Shown one piece after another: positions 17,627 through 27,861 of a DNA stretch of 64,000 nucleotides. This DNA is from Paraburkholderia flava (GTDB lineage: Bacteria > Pseudomonadota > Gammaproteobacteria > Burkholderiales > Burkholderiaceae): positions 1,065,135 to 1,129,134 of the forward strand of contig NZ_SMRO01000002.1 in the NCBI RefSeq assembly GCF_004359985.1, in the 5' to 3' direction. Under the pieces are notes generated by a model, which was given only the letters and a program-made list of their open reading frames with translations, was not told the DNA's origin and did no database searches. Within the stretch, counting starts at the first letter, position 1. Every line of letters starts with the position of its first letter. Both the position numbers and the translations under genes were made by a program.

Positions 17627-18076
17627 ATGACATCGCGCACCGTCTCGTGCGGCATCGTGCTGCTCGATCCCGACGGTCGTCTGCTGCTCGCGCACGCGAC
17701 CGAAACCACGCACTGGGACATTCCGAAGGGGCAGGGCGAAGAGGGCGAAACGCCGCACGTCGCGGCGCTGCGCGAACTGGTCGAAGAGACCGGTATCGTG
17801 CTCGCGGCAGATCGTCTGAAAGATCTCGGCCGCTTCGTCTACCGGCGCGACAAGGACCTGCATCTGTTCGCGGCCCGCGCACGCGAAGACGAACTCGATC
17901 TGTCGTCGTGCGTATGCACGTCGCTGTTTCCGCGTCGCTCCGATGGCGTGATGATCCCCGAAATGGACGCGTGGCGTTGGGTCACGCTCGATGAAATCGC
18001 GCAGTACGCGAGCCGCAGTCTCTCGCGTCTGTTCGAGACGACGCTGTCGCTGGCGGAGTTGCATCGGACGTTGTGA
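17627..18076 (+). CDS. Nudix hydrolase
   Basis: 149 residues from the ATG at 17627, which has GGAG 9 bases upstream; an ATG at 17591 is possible. The Nudix box is complete: GQGEEGE followed by RELVEETGI near residues 37-58, preceded by HWDIPKG. These enzymes cleave nucleoside diphosphates linked to other groups. The short single-domain form does not reveal the substrate; it resembles diadenosine polyphosphate or NTP pyrophosphohydrolases. It converges with the binding-protein gene 30 bp away. Confidence 0.88.
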   Translation: MTSRTVSCGIVLLDPDGRLLLAHATETTHWDIPKGQGEEGETPHVAALRELVEETGIVLAADRLKDLGRFVYRRDKDLHLFAARAREDELDLSSCVCTSLFPRRSDGVMIPEMDAWRWVTLDEIAQYASRSLSRLFETTLSLAELHRTL

Positions 18077-18106
18077 TGCGGGCTCGCCTGTTACGTCGTC
18101 AGCGCT

Positions 18107-19006
18107 TCAATCGATCGGCGTATCGTTCGGATGCGCAAACAACGCGCGCATCTGCGGCGTCAGCGGAAAGCCGAGACGGACGCCGTTCGGCGGAATCGGC
18201 TGCATGAACCACACGTCGTACAGATGCTCGGCCTCGCCGGACGTCTGCATCCACGTGATCACGCTATTCACGAGCTTCCTGAACGGCTCGTCGTTTTTGC
18301 GGAACATGCATGCGTAGATCTCGTCGCCGAGCGGCGTCCCGGTGACGACATAGTCATCCGGATGCGGATCGCTCGCCTTGAAGCCGTATAGCAGCGGCTC
18401 GTCCATCACGAACGCAGCCGCGCGCGACGCCTGCACCATCGCGAACGCCTCGCGATGGTCCCGCGCGCTGACGATGCGCATGTGCAACTGCCGGTCGCTG
18501 TTCAACTGACGCAGCCGTCGCTCGATGGTTGTGCCCGCTGTCGTCGTGACGGTCTTGTTCGCGAGATCGTTGAAGTCTGCGATGCCTGCATCGCGTCGCG
18601 CGATCAGTCGCACCGCGTACACGAAGAAGCTGTTCGAAAACGCCGCCTGGCTCTCGCGCTCGCGAGTGTGCGCGGTCGATCCGCATTCGATGTCGATCTG
18701 GCTGTTGAGCAGCATCGGCAGCCGGTTCGTCGACGTGACCGTGACCTCGCGCACCTTCAGCGTAGGCAGATTAAGTGTGCGTTTGACTTCGTCGGCGATC
18801 GCGAGCGCGATGGTCTGCGAGTAACCGACCGTGCGCTGGCCGTCGGAGTACGAGAACGGAAATGAGCTGTCGCGCACACCGAGGACGATCGTGTTTTCGT
18901 CGTGGATTTTCTTCAGCGTGCCGGTGAGATCAGCGGCAGGCGCAGTCGATGCAACGCACGCTGTCGCGAACAGCGCGGCCAGCCGGCATCGGACTGCAGG
19001 TCTCAT
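18107..19006 (-). CDS. Amino-acid ABC transporter periplasmic binding protein (GltI-like)
   Basis: 299 residues from the ATG at 19006, preceded by GGAGAAG. A cleavable signal peptide ends near STAPAA. The mature part has the family-3 solute-binding pattern: NTIVLGVRDSSFPFSYSD at the start, VGYSQTIALAIADEV, LLNSQIDIECGSTAHTRERE, and AGTTIERRLRQL. This resembles glutamate/aspartate binding proteins, including the conserved TR that binds the ligand carboxylate. No permease or ATPase gene is adjacent, so it is an orphan component or serves a transporter elsewhere. Confidence 0.88.
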   Translation of the reverse strand: MRPAVRCRLAALFATACVASTAPAADLTGTLKKIHDENTIVLGVRDSSFPFSYSDGQRTVGYSQTIALAIADEVKRTLNLPTLKVREVTVTSTNRLPMLLNSQIDIECGSTAHTRERESQAAFSNSFFVYAVRLIARRDAGIADFNDLANKTVTTTAGTTIERRLRQLNSDRQLHMRIVSARDHREAFAMVQASRAAAFVMDEPLLYGFKASDPHPDDYVVTGTPLGDEIYACMFRKNDEPFRKLVNSVITWMQTSGEAEHLYDVWFMQPIPPNGVRLGFPLTPQMRALFAHPNDTPID

Positions 19007-19101
19007 GGTTTTCTTCTCCGCGCGGTGACCGCGCATTTTTTTCTCGTAGCGTGCTGCGGCAATGCGCCTTCGTGACGCAACCTCAAACGGCCTGATTCAA
19101 A

Positions 19102-19140
19102 CATCGCGCGGTGCGGCAAACCCGGCCGCGCCGCGCGATG
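19102..19140 (-). terminator. Long GC hairpin downstream of glnS
   Basis: CATCGCGCGG plus GCGGC on the left pairs with GCCGC plus CCGCGCGATG on the right, interrupted by one unpaired base on each arm, loop about 7. On the minus strand only a short T run follows (GTTTGAATC). It sits 40 bp beyond the glnS stop and is its probable transcript end, although it is not a classical T-tract terminator. Confidence 0.5.
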
Positions 19141-19179
19141 CTATTGCAACCTCACTGCAACCTCTCGCTCTGCATTCCG

Positions 19180-20904
<1,725 letters not shown>

Positions 20905-21256
20905 GCGAGAAGGAGAGAGTCGATTGGGGCACGGACCGCGCCCGTTGATTTGTCAATTCTACCTGACGTGTCAAGGGCCGGCAGTCTTTGCCTGCGGGGC
21001 GGCAGCGCGGGCGCCCGGCCGACGCGTGGTTGCTGCGTGGTAACAGCGCCGTTGCACGCTGTAACAGCGGGTAAAACGCTTTGTCCGCGCGGGCGCGGCC
21101 CGCTTAGGATGCGTCCGTCGCGACGCAGTGTGCCGTCGCGAACCGTTGCCGCGTTTTCTGCGCGCTTTTTGCGTGTGTTTTGGCGGACGGTGCCGCTGGT
21201 CTTGCTGAATCCGGCGGCCCACTGCACACGAAATTACGAGGAAGCACCGAATCATG
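20905..21256. other. Divergent intergenic region glnS / small lipoprotein gene
   Basis: 352 bp holding the promoters of glnS (leftward) and the glycine-zipper lipoprotein gene (rightward). TAACAGCG occurs twice about 20 bp apart (near 21032 and 21060). Long open frames across it are GC-driven artefacts. No convincing -35/-10 pair or RNA gene is seen. Confidence 0.5.
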
Positions 21257-21466
21257 ATGAACCGTCCTGTCACTGCCACGCTGAAGATCGCAACCGCCGC
21301 GTTGCTGTTGACGAGCCTGTGTGCATGCGGCTCGATGTCCCGCTCGCAGGCGCATGCGGCGATTGGCGCCGGCGCCGGTGGTGCGCTCGGCTATGTGCTG
21401 ACCGGTGGCCCGGTCGGGACGATCGTCGGCGCGGCGGCGGGTGGGTTGATCGGCGCGGGGCATTGA
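21257..21466 (+). CDS. Small glycine-zipper lipoprotein (OsmB-like)
   Basis: 69 residues from the second ATG of an ATGATG pair (21257), with GAGGAAG upstream; the ATG at 21254 is equally usable. A signal peptide ends in a LTSLCAC lipobox. The mature part is a glycine-zipper hairpin: AAIGAGAGGALGYVL, a short turn, then GTIVGAAAGGLIGAG. This matches osmotically inducible OsmB/YgiM-like envelope lipoproteins that insert helices into membranes. Monocistronic, ahead of the ggt gene. Confidence 0.85.
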   Translation: MNRPVTATLKIATAALLLTSLCACGSMSRSQAHAAIGAGAGGALGYVLTGGPVGTIVGAAAGGLIGAGH

Positions 21467-21575
21467 GCGGCTTTACCGTCGTCACTGGTCGTGGCCGGCG
21501 TGTTGGCCCGTCGTCGTGTTGCGTGAAGTTGGGCTGTTCGGCAAGATGACGCCCTCGGTTAAGGGAGTTCAGCCG

Positions 21576-23351
21576 ATGTCTTTTTCGCTCTACGGGTTGC
21601 GTCGTGCGACGCGTTCTTTTTCAGTTTCCGCGTCCTGTGCGCCACGCACGGCAGGCACGATGCACCGCTGGCGCATGGCGTTCGGTTTCGTCGCGGCGCT
21701 CGTCGCGAGCTTCACCGGCATCGCACCCACACCCGCGCTCGCAAAAACCGCACCGCCGCAAGCGGTACTCGATGCATCGGCGGTCGCGGTGCCCGACCGC
21801 TACAGCGCGGACACCGCGCAGCAGATCTTCGCCGCAGGCGGCAACGCGGTCGATGCCGCCGTCGCGATCGCCTTCACGCTTGCCGTCACGTCTCCCGATG
21901 CGGGCAATCTCGGTGGCGGCGGTTTCATGACGTTGTTCGTCGACGGCAAACCGTATTTTCTCGACTACCGCGAGCGCGCGCCGCAGCGCGCGACGCGTGA
22001 CATGTATCTCGACGACAAGGGCAATGTCGTGCCGGGTCTGAGCGCCGTCGGTGCGCGTGCGGCAGGTGTGCCGGGCACGGTCGACGGGCTGTGGACCGCG
22101 CAGCGCCGCTTCGGCAAGCTCAAATGGAAGCAGGTGCTCGCGCCCGCGATCCATTACGCGACCGACGGCTTCACCGTCGAGCCGTGGCTGCAGAAACGTC
22201 GCGACAACGCCGCGCCGGGTTTCGCCGGCAAGACCAGTTTCGACGCGTATTTCGCCGACCTGAAGGCGGGTAGCACGTTCCGCCAGCCGGAACTTGCGCA
22301 GACGCTCACACGCATCGCGAGCGACGGCGGCCGCGAATTCTACGAAGGCCGCACTGCCGATCTGATCGACCGGCAGATGGTCGGCCATGGCCTCATCACG
22401 AAGGACGATCTGCGGCAATATCATGCGGTGTGGCGCGAACCGGTGACGGCCGACTGGAACGGCTACCGGATCGTCACCGCACCGCCGCCGGGTTCGGGTG
22501 GCGTCGCGCTGATCCAGCTGCTGAAAATGAAGGCCTATCTGAAGCCCGCGTTCGCCGGGCTCGATCTGAATTCCGCGCCGTACATTCATCTGATTTCGCA
22601 GCTCGAGGATCGCGTGTTCGCCGATCGTCAGCAGTACATGGCCGATCCGGATGCGTACCGCGTGCCGGTCGATAAACTGATCGACGACGCGTACCTCGCG
22701 CAACGCGCCGACGAAGTCAGTCCCGACGAAGTGCCGGGCGCCGCGCCGGTCAAACCGGGTCTCGGCGATGCACTGCCCGAGAAGGCGCAAACCACTCATT
22801 TCTCGGTCGTCGACAAATGGGGCAACGCGGTATCGAACACGTACACGCTGAACGGCGCGTTCGGTTCGGGGGTCGTGATCGACGGTGCGGGTTTTCTGCT
22901 GAACGACGCGATGGACGATTTCGTCGTGAAGCCGGGCGTGACGGCGGGCGATATGAATACGATCGCGCCGGGACGGCGGCCGCTGTCGTCGATGACGCCG
23001 ACCATTCTGCTGAAAGACGGCAAGGTGGCGCTCGTGATCGGCACGCCGGGTGGCTCGCGGATCTTCACGTCGATCTTTCAGGTGATCATCGATCTGTACG
23101 ATTTCGGACTGTCGCCCACTGACGCGCTTGCCGCGATGCGCTTCCATCATCAGCTGCTGCCGCCGAAGACGATTGACTGGGAGCCGTATCATCCGATCGA
23201 TGGCGAACTCGCGGAGCAGTTGCGCGGGCTAGGCTATGAGTTGCAGGGGCAGTCGTTCAACGGCGACGTGCAGATGGTGCGCGTCGACGGCACGCAGCCG
23301 CAGCCGGCTGCGGATCCGCGCGGGGCGGGGGTGGGGCGCGTGTTTCCGTAA
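21576..23351 (+). CDS. ggt: Gamma-glutamyltranspeptidase
   Basis: 591 residues from the ATG at 21576, which has AAGGGAG upstream. A signal segment (MAFGFVAALVASFTGI...PALA) directs export. Family marks: AGGNAVDAAVAIAFTLAV, GNLGGGGFMTL, RERAPQRA, and the autoprocessing site KAQ-TTHFSVVD, where Thr406 should become the N-terminal nucleophile of the small subunit. PLSSMTPTILL and GTPGGSRIFTS follow. It cleaves glutathione and transfers the gamma-glutamyl group in the periplasm. Monocistronic in appearance. Confidence 0.93.
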   Translation: MSFSLYGLRRATRSFSVSASCAPRTAGTMHRWRMAFGFVAALVASFTGIAPTPALAKTAPPQAVLDASAVAVPDRYSADTAQQIFAAGGNAVDAAVAIAFTLAVTSPDAGNLGGGGFMTLFVDGKPYFLDYRERAPQRATRDMYLDDKGNVVPGLSAVGARAAGVPGTVDGLWTAQRRFGKLKWKQVLAPAIHYATDGFTVEPWLQKRRDNAAPGFAGKTSFDAYFADLKAGSTFRQPELAQTLTRIASDGGREFYEGRTADLIDRQMVGHGLITKDDLRQYHAVWREPVTADWNGYRIVTAPPPGSGGVALIQLLKMKAYLKPAFAGLDLNSAPYIHLISQLEDRVFADRQQYMADPDAYRVPVDKLIDDAYLAQRADEVSPDEVPGAAPVKPGLGDALPEKAQTTHFSVVDKWGNAVSNTYTLNGAFGSGVVIDGAGFLLNDAMDDFVVKPGVTAGDMNTIAPGRRPLSSMTPTILLKDGKVALVIGTPGGSRIFTSIFQVIIDLYDFGLSPTDALAAMRFHHQLLPPKTIDWEPYHPIDGELAEQLRGLGYELQGQSFNGDVQMVRVDGTQPQPAADPRGAGVGRVFP

Positions 23352-23376
23352 AGACCACAGCGATTAACTTACATGG

Positions 23377-23410
23377 GACCGCAGTAAGCGCTAAAGCGCC
23401 AACTGCGGTC
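23377..23410. repeat. Nested stem-loop between ggt and the RBBP9-like gene
   Basis: Outer arms GACCGCAGT (23377-23385) and ACTGCGGTC (23402-23410) enclose inner arms GCGC and GCGC (23388-23391, 23396-23399) around a TAAA loop, giving a 13-bp interrupted stem. It ends 16 bp before the ATG of the next gene, so it lies in that gene's leader and may affect its translation. There is no T-tract, so it is not a standard terminator. Confidence 0.6.
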
Positions 23411-23426
23411 GACAGGAAAAACCACG

Positions 23427-23987
23427 ATGTTCGATCAACACACCGTACTGGTCCTGCCGGGCTATCAAAATTCACTCGAAGGACACTGGCAGACGCGCTG
23501 GGAAGCGGCTTACCCGCAATGCGAGCGCGTGCCGATGACGGACTGGCACCATCCGCAGCGCGACGCGTGGTGCCGCACGCTCGATGCAAGCGTCGCCGCT
23601 GCGTCGAAGCCGGTGCTGTTCGCTGCGCATAGCCTCGGCTGTCTGACGGTCGCATTCTGGGCCGCGCAGTATGCGACGCCCGATGCGCTCGCGAAGATCG
23701 CGGGCGCGTTGCTTGTCGCGCTGCCCGACTCGACCGACCCGCAGTTCCCGCAGGAGATCGGCGGCTTCGTACCGGTGCCGCTCACGAAGCTGCCGTTTCG
23801 CAGCACCGTGGTCGCGAGTTCTGACGATCCCTATTGCGGACTGCCGTTCGCGCGCCAGTGCGCGAACGCGTGGGGCAGCGAGTGGTTCGAGATCGGACCG
23901 CGCGGGCATATCAATGCGGACAGCGGACTCGGCGATTGGGAAGAGGGCGTGCGTGTGCTGGCGACTATGGGGCAACGAAATGTGTGA
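23427..23987 (+). CDS. RBBP9/YdeN-family serine hydrolase
   Basis: 186 residues from the ATG at 23427. An alpha/beta hydrolase: VLVLPGYQNSLEGHWQTRWE opens the fold, FAAHSLGCLTV carries the nucleophile Ser, SDDPYCG the acid, and GPRGHINADSG the catalytic His. The family is of unknown physiological role. GACAGGAAAAACC before the ATG gives a weak ribosome binding site directly after the stem-loop at 23377-23410. No signal peptide, so it is cytosolic. Confidence 0.88.
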   Translation: MFDQHTVLVLPGYQNSLEGHWQTRWEAAYPQCERVPMTDWHHPQRDAWCRTLDASVAAASKPVLFAAHSLGCLTVAFWAAQYATPDALAKIAGALLVALPDSTDPQFPQEIGGFVPVPLTKLPFRSTVVASSDDPYCGLPFARQCANAWGSEWFEIGPRGHINADSGLGDWEEGVRVLATMGQRNV

Positions 23988-24050
23988 ACCTGGCCTCCGC
24001 AGGCGTCACTAACCTATCTAAATTACTGATAACTCATCGCCCCAAATATC

Positions 24051-24079
24051 TTGCGTGTGTGCATATACATCGATACACT
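24051..24079 (+). promoter_or_regulatory. Core promoter of the first MarR gene with embedded operator-like motif
   Basis: TTGCGT (24051-24056), a 17-base spacer and TACACT (24074-24079). The ATG of the MarR gene begins 6 bases after the -10 box, so the transcript may start at or within a base or two of the start codon. The spacer contains GTGCATATACAT (24059-24070), which matches 9 of 12 bases of the operator-like motif found upstream of the second MarR gene. Confidence 0.65.
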
Positions 24080-24085
24080 GCGCGA

Positions 24086-24547
24086 ATGAACCGTTCACTC
24101 CGTCACGATGAATGTCACTGCTTCGCCATGCGTCAGGCGGCGCGGTACATGACGCAGCTGTATGACCGGCATCTCCAGTCGGCTGGCGTGACGGCCGCCC
24201 AGTTCACTATTCTCGGCAAGCTCGCCAGTCAGTCCGAAGTCAGGATTGCGATGCTGGCAACCGAAATGGTGATGGACCGGACCACGGTTTCGCGTGCGTT
24301 GAAACCGCTGGAACGAGACGGCCTGATCGAATCGCAGCTCGACAAAGCGGACGCGAGAGTCCATCTCCTCACGCTGACGGAGCGTGGGAAACACGCGTAC
24401 GAGCAGGCGAAAAAGGCATGGCGCGACGCACACGATGAAGTCGAACGCAAGTTCGGCAAGGCGCGCACGACAGCGCTTCGTCGCGAACTGTTCACCATCA
24501 CACACGAAACCCCGACCGGCGACCCCCGGCGTTCGATCGAACGCTAG
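24086..24547 (+). CDS. MarR-family transcriptional regulator (first of tandem pair)
   Basis: 153 residues from the ATG at 24086, the only start consistent with the family length. Winged-helix core: AAQFTILGKLAS, then the recognition-helix region MVMDRTTVSRALKPLERDGLIES and wing KADARVHLLTLTERG. Paralogous to the next gene (shared MVMDRT, RDGL-ES and the LRRELF/LRSELF end). No ribosome binding site is visible, in keeping with a leaderless message. Probably autoregulated through the motif in its promoter. It precedes a second MarR gene and an efflux pump, so the trio probably answers to a toxic compound. Confidence 0.88.
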   Translation: MNRSLRHDECHCFAMRQAARYMTQLYDRHLQSAGVTAAQFTILGKLASQSEVRIAMLATEMVMDRTTVSRALKPLERDGLIESQLDKADARVHLLTLTERGKHAYEQAKKAWRDAHDEVERKFGKARTTALRRELFTITHETPTGDPRRSIER

Positions 24548-24568
24548 CGGTCCGTTTTTTTTAGCATA

Positions 24569-24616
24569 AAGCGTGCGTATGCACGCTTATTTTCGACAAA
24601 CAACGTGCATACGCAC
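24569..24616. promoter_or_regulatory. Two inverted operator-like palindromes upstream of the second MarR gene
   Basis: AAGCGTGC / GCACGCTT (24569-24576, 24581-24588) form a perfect 8-bp inverted repeat around GTAT. A second motif GTGCATACGCAC lies at 24605-24616 and is the exact reverse complement of GTGCGTATGCAC inside the first. Their centres are 32 bp apart, about three helical turns. They precede the second MarR gene and the efflux pump and fit MarR dimer binding sites. Confidence 0.75.
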
Positions 24617-24635
24617 TTTTTGAGGTGCCCGACTC

Positions 24636-25046
24636 ATGGAAACGATGCTCGATGACGATTGCTTTGCGCTGCGCCAGGCCTCGCGCTTTATCTCGCAGAT
24701 CTACAGTCAGCACCTTGCACACGTCGGCCTGACGACGACGCAGTACTCGATCCTCAATCGCCTGGACATGCATGGCGACCTGTCGATGCAGCAGCTCTCG
24801 ATGGCGATGGTCATGGATCGCACGAGCATCGTGCGTGCGATCCGGCCAATTCAGCGCGATGGTCTTGTCGAAAGCAGGAAGGGTGGGGGACGCGAGCTGA
24901 CCATCGCACTGACAAACGCGGGGGCTACACGTCTGAAAGAAGCGCGCCCTCACTGGACTAGAGCACAAGCCGAGTTCGAAGAACGCTTTGGAAGCCGGCG
25001 CATGAAAGCGCTCCGGAGCGAACTGTTCGATCTGACCGACGACTAG
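24636..25046 (+). CDS. MarR-family transcriptional regulator (second of tandem pair)
   Basis: 136 residues; ATG at 24636 with GAGG 10 bases upstream. It has the MarR fold: TTQYSILNRLDMHGDLS, recognition helix MVMDRTSIVRAIRPIQRDGLVES, wing GGGRELTIALTNAG. It lacks the extended C terminus of the first paralog. Its stop is 5 bp before the efflux pump start, so the two are translationally linked. It lies directly behind the two palindromes at 24569-24616 and is the natural repressor of itself and the pump. Confidence 0.9.
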   Translation: METMLDDDCFALRQASRFISQIYSQHLAHVGLTTTQYSILNRLDMHGDLSMQQLSMAMVMDRTSIVRAIRPIQRDGLVESRKGGGRELTIALTNAGATRLKEARPHWTRAQAEFEERFGSRRMKALRSELFDLTDD

Positions 25047-25051
25047 CCAGC

Positions 25052-26632
25052 ATGACTACTTCTGCTACTCCATTGCCGAATCCGATGGATCTGCCGACGC
25101 GCACGAAGCTCGTCGCGTTCGGCATCATGTGTCTCGGCTTCTTCATGGCGACGCTCGACATCCAGATCGTCGCGTCGTCGTTGCGCGATATCGGCGGCGG
25201 ACTCTCTGCGAGCCAGGACGAACTGTCGTGGGTCCAGACGGCTTATCTGATCGCGGAAATCATCGTCATTCCGATGTCGGGCTGGCTCACGCGAGTGTTT
25301 TCGACGCGCTGGGTGTTCGCCTTTTCCGCGCTCGGCTTCACGATCACCAGCATGCTGTGCGGGCTCGCATGGGACATCGATTCGATGATCCTGTTTCGCG
25401 GCCTGCAAGGCGCGATGGGGGCGGCGATGATCCCGACCGTCTACACGACCGTCTTCGTGATCTTTCCGCCGAAGCAGCGCCTCATCGCGGCCACGACCAT
25501 CGGCGCACTGTCGACGCTCGCGCCGACGATCGGCCCGGTGATCGGCGGCTGGGTCACGGCCGAGTGGTCGTGGCACTGGCTGTTTTATCTGAACGTCGTG
25601 CCGGGCATCATCGTTACGCTGTTCGTGCCGCGTTTCGTCAACTTCGATCACGCAAACCCGTCGCTGCTGAAGAAGGGCGATTACGTCGGCATAGCGTTGA
25701 TGTCGGTGTGTCTGGGCTGCCTCGAATACGTGCTCGAAGAAGGGCCGCGCAAGAACTGGCTCAGCGACGAGGTCATCCTGCTGTGCACGTGGGCGTCCGT
25801 TCTGTGCGGCTTCCTGTTTATCGTGCACGCGCTGACGGCCGACGATCCGATCATCGACCTGCGCGCACTCGCGGTACGCAACTTCGGCATATGCAGCGTG
25901 TTGTCGTTCATCATCGGCATCGGGATTTTCTGCACGGTTTATCTGACGCCGGTTTTTCTCGCGCGGGTGCGGGGCTTCGATTCGCTCGAGACGGGCGAGG
26001 CGCTGCTGTCGGTCGGATGTTTCCAGTTGCTTGGCATGATTGCCTACACGGTGTTCGCGCGATACATGAACATGCGCTACCTGTTGCTCATCGGGCTGAC
26101 GATGTTCGGCCTCGGCTGCTATCTCTACGCGCCGCTGACGAGCGATTGGGGCTGGCAGCAGCTACTGCTTCCGCAGGCGCTGCGAGGCTTCGGTCAGCAA
26201 CTCGCCATTCCGCCGATTGTCATCATGGCGCTCAGTTCACTGCCGCCTTCGCGGCTGAGATCGGCGAGCGGGCTGTTCAATCTGATGCGCAATCTCGGCG
26301 GCGCGATCGGTATTGCGGTCGCGAGCACGATGCTCAACGATCGTCTGAACTTTCACTATGAACGGCTGGCGGAACACGCGAGCATCGGACGTCCTGTGGT
26401 CGGCGCGTTTTTGCAGAGCCAGAGCGCGCGCATTTCCGAAGCGGCGGGCGATACGCTGAACGCTGCGAGCGCAGGCTTAACCGAGTTGCATGCGCTGTTG
26501 ATGCGGGAGGCACTCACGCTGACGTTCGCGGACGCGTTTCTTGCTGTCGCGTTGTGTTTCTGCGTGGGACTTATCGGTGCGTTTTTCACGCAGCCGGTCG
26601 CCAATGCGGCGCCGCCGCCGGATGCGCATTGA
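25052..26632 (+). CDS. DHA2-family (EmrB/QacA-type) multidrug efflux MFS transporter
   Basis: 526 residues with about 14 hydrophobic segments. Motif D1/C signs are present: LDIQIVASSLRDIGGGLSASQDELSWVQTAYL near the start, GWLTRVFSTRWVF after helix 2, and the antiporter region GAMGAAMIPTVYTTVF...APTIGPVIGGW. It would expel drugs or other toxic organics by proton antiport across the inner membrane. It follows the MarR gene by 5 bp. No EmrA-like adaptor or outer-membrane channel gene accompanies it. Confidence 0.92.
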   Translation: MTTSATPLPNPMDLPTRTKLVAFGIMCLGFFMATLDIQIVASSLRDIGGGLSASQDELSWVQTAYLIAEIIVIPMSGWLTRVFSTRWVFAFSALGFTITSMLCGLAWDIDSMILFRGLQGAMGAAMIPTVYTTVFVIFPPKQRLIAATTIGALSTLAPTIGPVIGGWVTAEWSWHWLFYLNVVPGIIVTLFVPRFVNFDHANPSLLKKGDYVGIALMSVCLGCLEYVLEEGPRKNWLSDEVILLCTWASVLCGFLFIVHALTADDPIIDLRALAVRNFGICSVLSFIIGIGIFCTVYLTPVFLARVRGFDSLETGEALLSVGCFQLLGMIAYTVFARYMNMRYLLLIGLTMFGLGCYLYAPLTSDWGWQQLLLPQALRGFGQQLAIPPIVIMALSSLPPSRLRSASGLFNLMRNLGGAIGIAVASTMLNDRLNFHYERLAEHASIGRPVVGAFLQSQSARISEAAGDTLNAASAGLTELHALLMREALTLTFADAFLAVALCFCVGLIGAFFTQPVANAAPPPDAH

Positions 26633-26709
26633 CGCACATTGAGCCCGCCCATTGCAATGCATGGGCGGGGCGACCGACTCACGCAAATCTCAAGCAGCAC
26701 GCCTGGCGG

Positions 26710-27753
26710 TCACAGCTTCACGACTTGCAGCACGGCATCGGCAAATGCGTCAGGCGCTTCCTGCGGTAAGTTATGACCGATGCCGCCGCTGATATCGCGA
26801 TGCTGATACTTGCCGATGAACTGTTTCGCGTACGCGGCGGGCGGCTGATGCGGCGCGCCGTTTGCGTCGCCTTCCATCGTGATCGTCGGGACGGAAATCT
26901 TCGGCGCCTGCGCGAGCCGTCTTTCCAGATCGTCGTATTGCGCTTCGCCATGAGTGAGTCCCAATCGCCAGCGATAGTTATCGATGACGACGGCGACGTG
27001 GTCCGGATTGTCGAACGCGCGGGCTGTGCGCAGAAACGTGGCGTCGTCGAACCTGAACTGTGGCGACGCGTGCTGCCAGATCAGTTTGTTGAATTCGTCG
27101 CGATGCTCCGCGTAACCGATGGCGCCGCGCTCCGTTGCGAAGTAGTACTGAAACCATGCCTGCAGTTCGATCTGCGGCGGCAGCGGTTTCCGGTTCGCTT
27201 CCTGGCTGCCGATCAGATAGCCGCTGGCCGACACCAGCGCACGACAGCGCTCCGGCCATACCGCTGCGATGATGTTGGCGGCTCGTCCGCCCCAGTCGAA
27301 GCCGGCGAGTACGGCTTTGTCGATCTTCAGCGCATCCATCAGCGCAATGACGTCGACCGCGAAGACGGACTGCTGTCCGTTGCGCGGCGTGTCCGCGGAG
27401 AGGATGCGCGTCGAGCCATAACCCCTGAGATACGGCACGATCACACGATAGCCCGCAGCCGACAGGATCGGCGCCACGTCGGTGAAACTGTGGATGTCGT
27501 GAGGCCAGCCATGTAGCAGGATCGCAACCGGTCCATCGGCGGGGCCTGTGTCGACATAACCGATGTTCAGTCTGCCTGCGTCGATCTGGCGGATCGGACC
27601 GAGCGTGGTCGATGGAGTCGTTCGTTGCGGCGAAACGGCCGGCGTCGCTGCGCTTGCGTGGGCCATCCCCGCCAGGTCTAGCAAGCTAAGTCCCGCCAGC
27701 GCGGATGCACTGCTCAACAAGCGGCGGCGTTGTGTGTTCACTGCGTTCGACAC
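26710..27753 (-). CDS. Tat-exported alpha/beta hydrolase, epoxide-hydrolase-like
   Basis: 347 residues starting with GTG at 27753 (GGGAGAA upstream). The N terminus has a twin-arginine signal, QRRRLLSSASALAGLSLL, then AHASA as a cleavage region. The hydrolase core has HGWPHDIHSF (oxyanion loop), AGFDWGGRAANIIA with Asp as nucleophile as in epoxide hydrolases and dehalogenases, and GHNLPQEAPDAF with the catalytic His. Export by Tat to the periplasm is inferred. It lies 108 bp downstream of an amidase gene on the same strand, possibly in one unit. Confidence 0.87.
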   Translation of the reverse strand: MSNAVNTQRRRLLSSASALAGLSLLDLAGMAHASAATPAVSPQRTTPSTTLGPIRQIDAGRLNIGYVDTGPADGPVAILLHGWPHDIHSFTDVAPILSAAGYRVIVPYLRGYGSTRILSADTPRNGQQSVFAVDVIALMDALKIDKAVLAGFDWGGRAANIIAAVWPERCRALVSASGYLIGSQEANRKPLPPQIELQAWFQYYFATERGAIGYAEHRDEFNKLIWQHASPQFRFDDATFLRTARAFDNPDHVAVVIDNYRWRLGLTHGEAQYDDLERRLAQAPKISVPTITMEGDANGAPHQPPAAYAKQFIGKYQHRDISGGIGHNLPQEAPDAFADAVLQVVKL

Positions 27754-27861
27754 GTCTGGATTCTCCCGAAGGCTCGTTCAGAAAATCGGCGCCGATCGCT
27801 TTCCGTTCAATACGGAATGCGTCGGCGCCGGGTCAGGTTCTATCGATCCGCTCGACGCGAA

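Noticed and set aside
18107..19006. Binding protein considered as partner of the LivHMGF transporter
   Set aside because: It belongs to the family-3 polar amino-acid group, not the Liv group, and lies 20 kb away.
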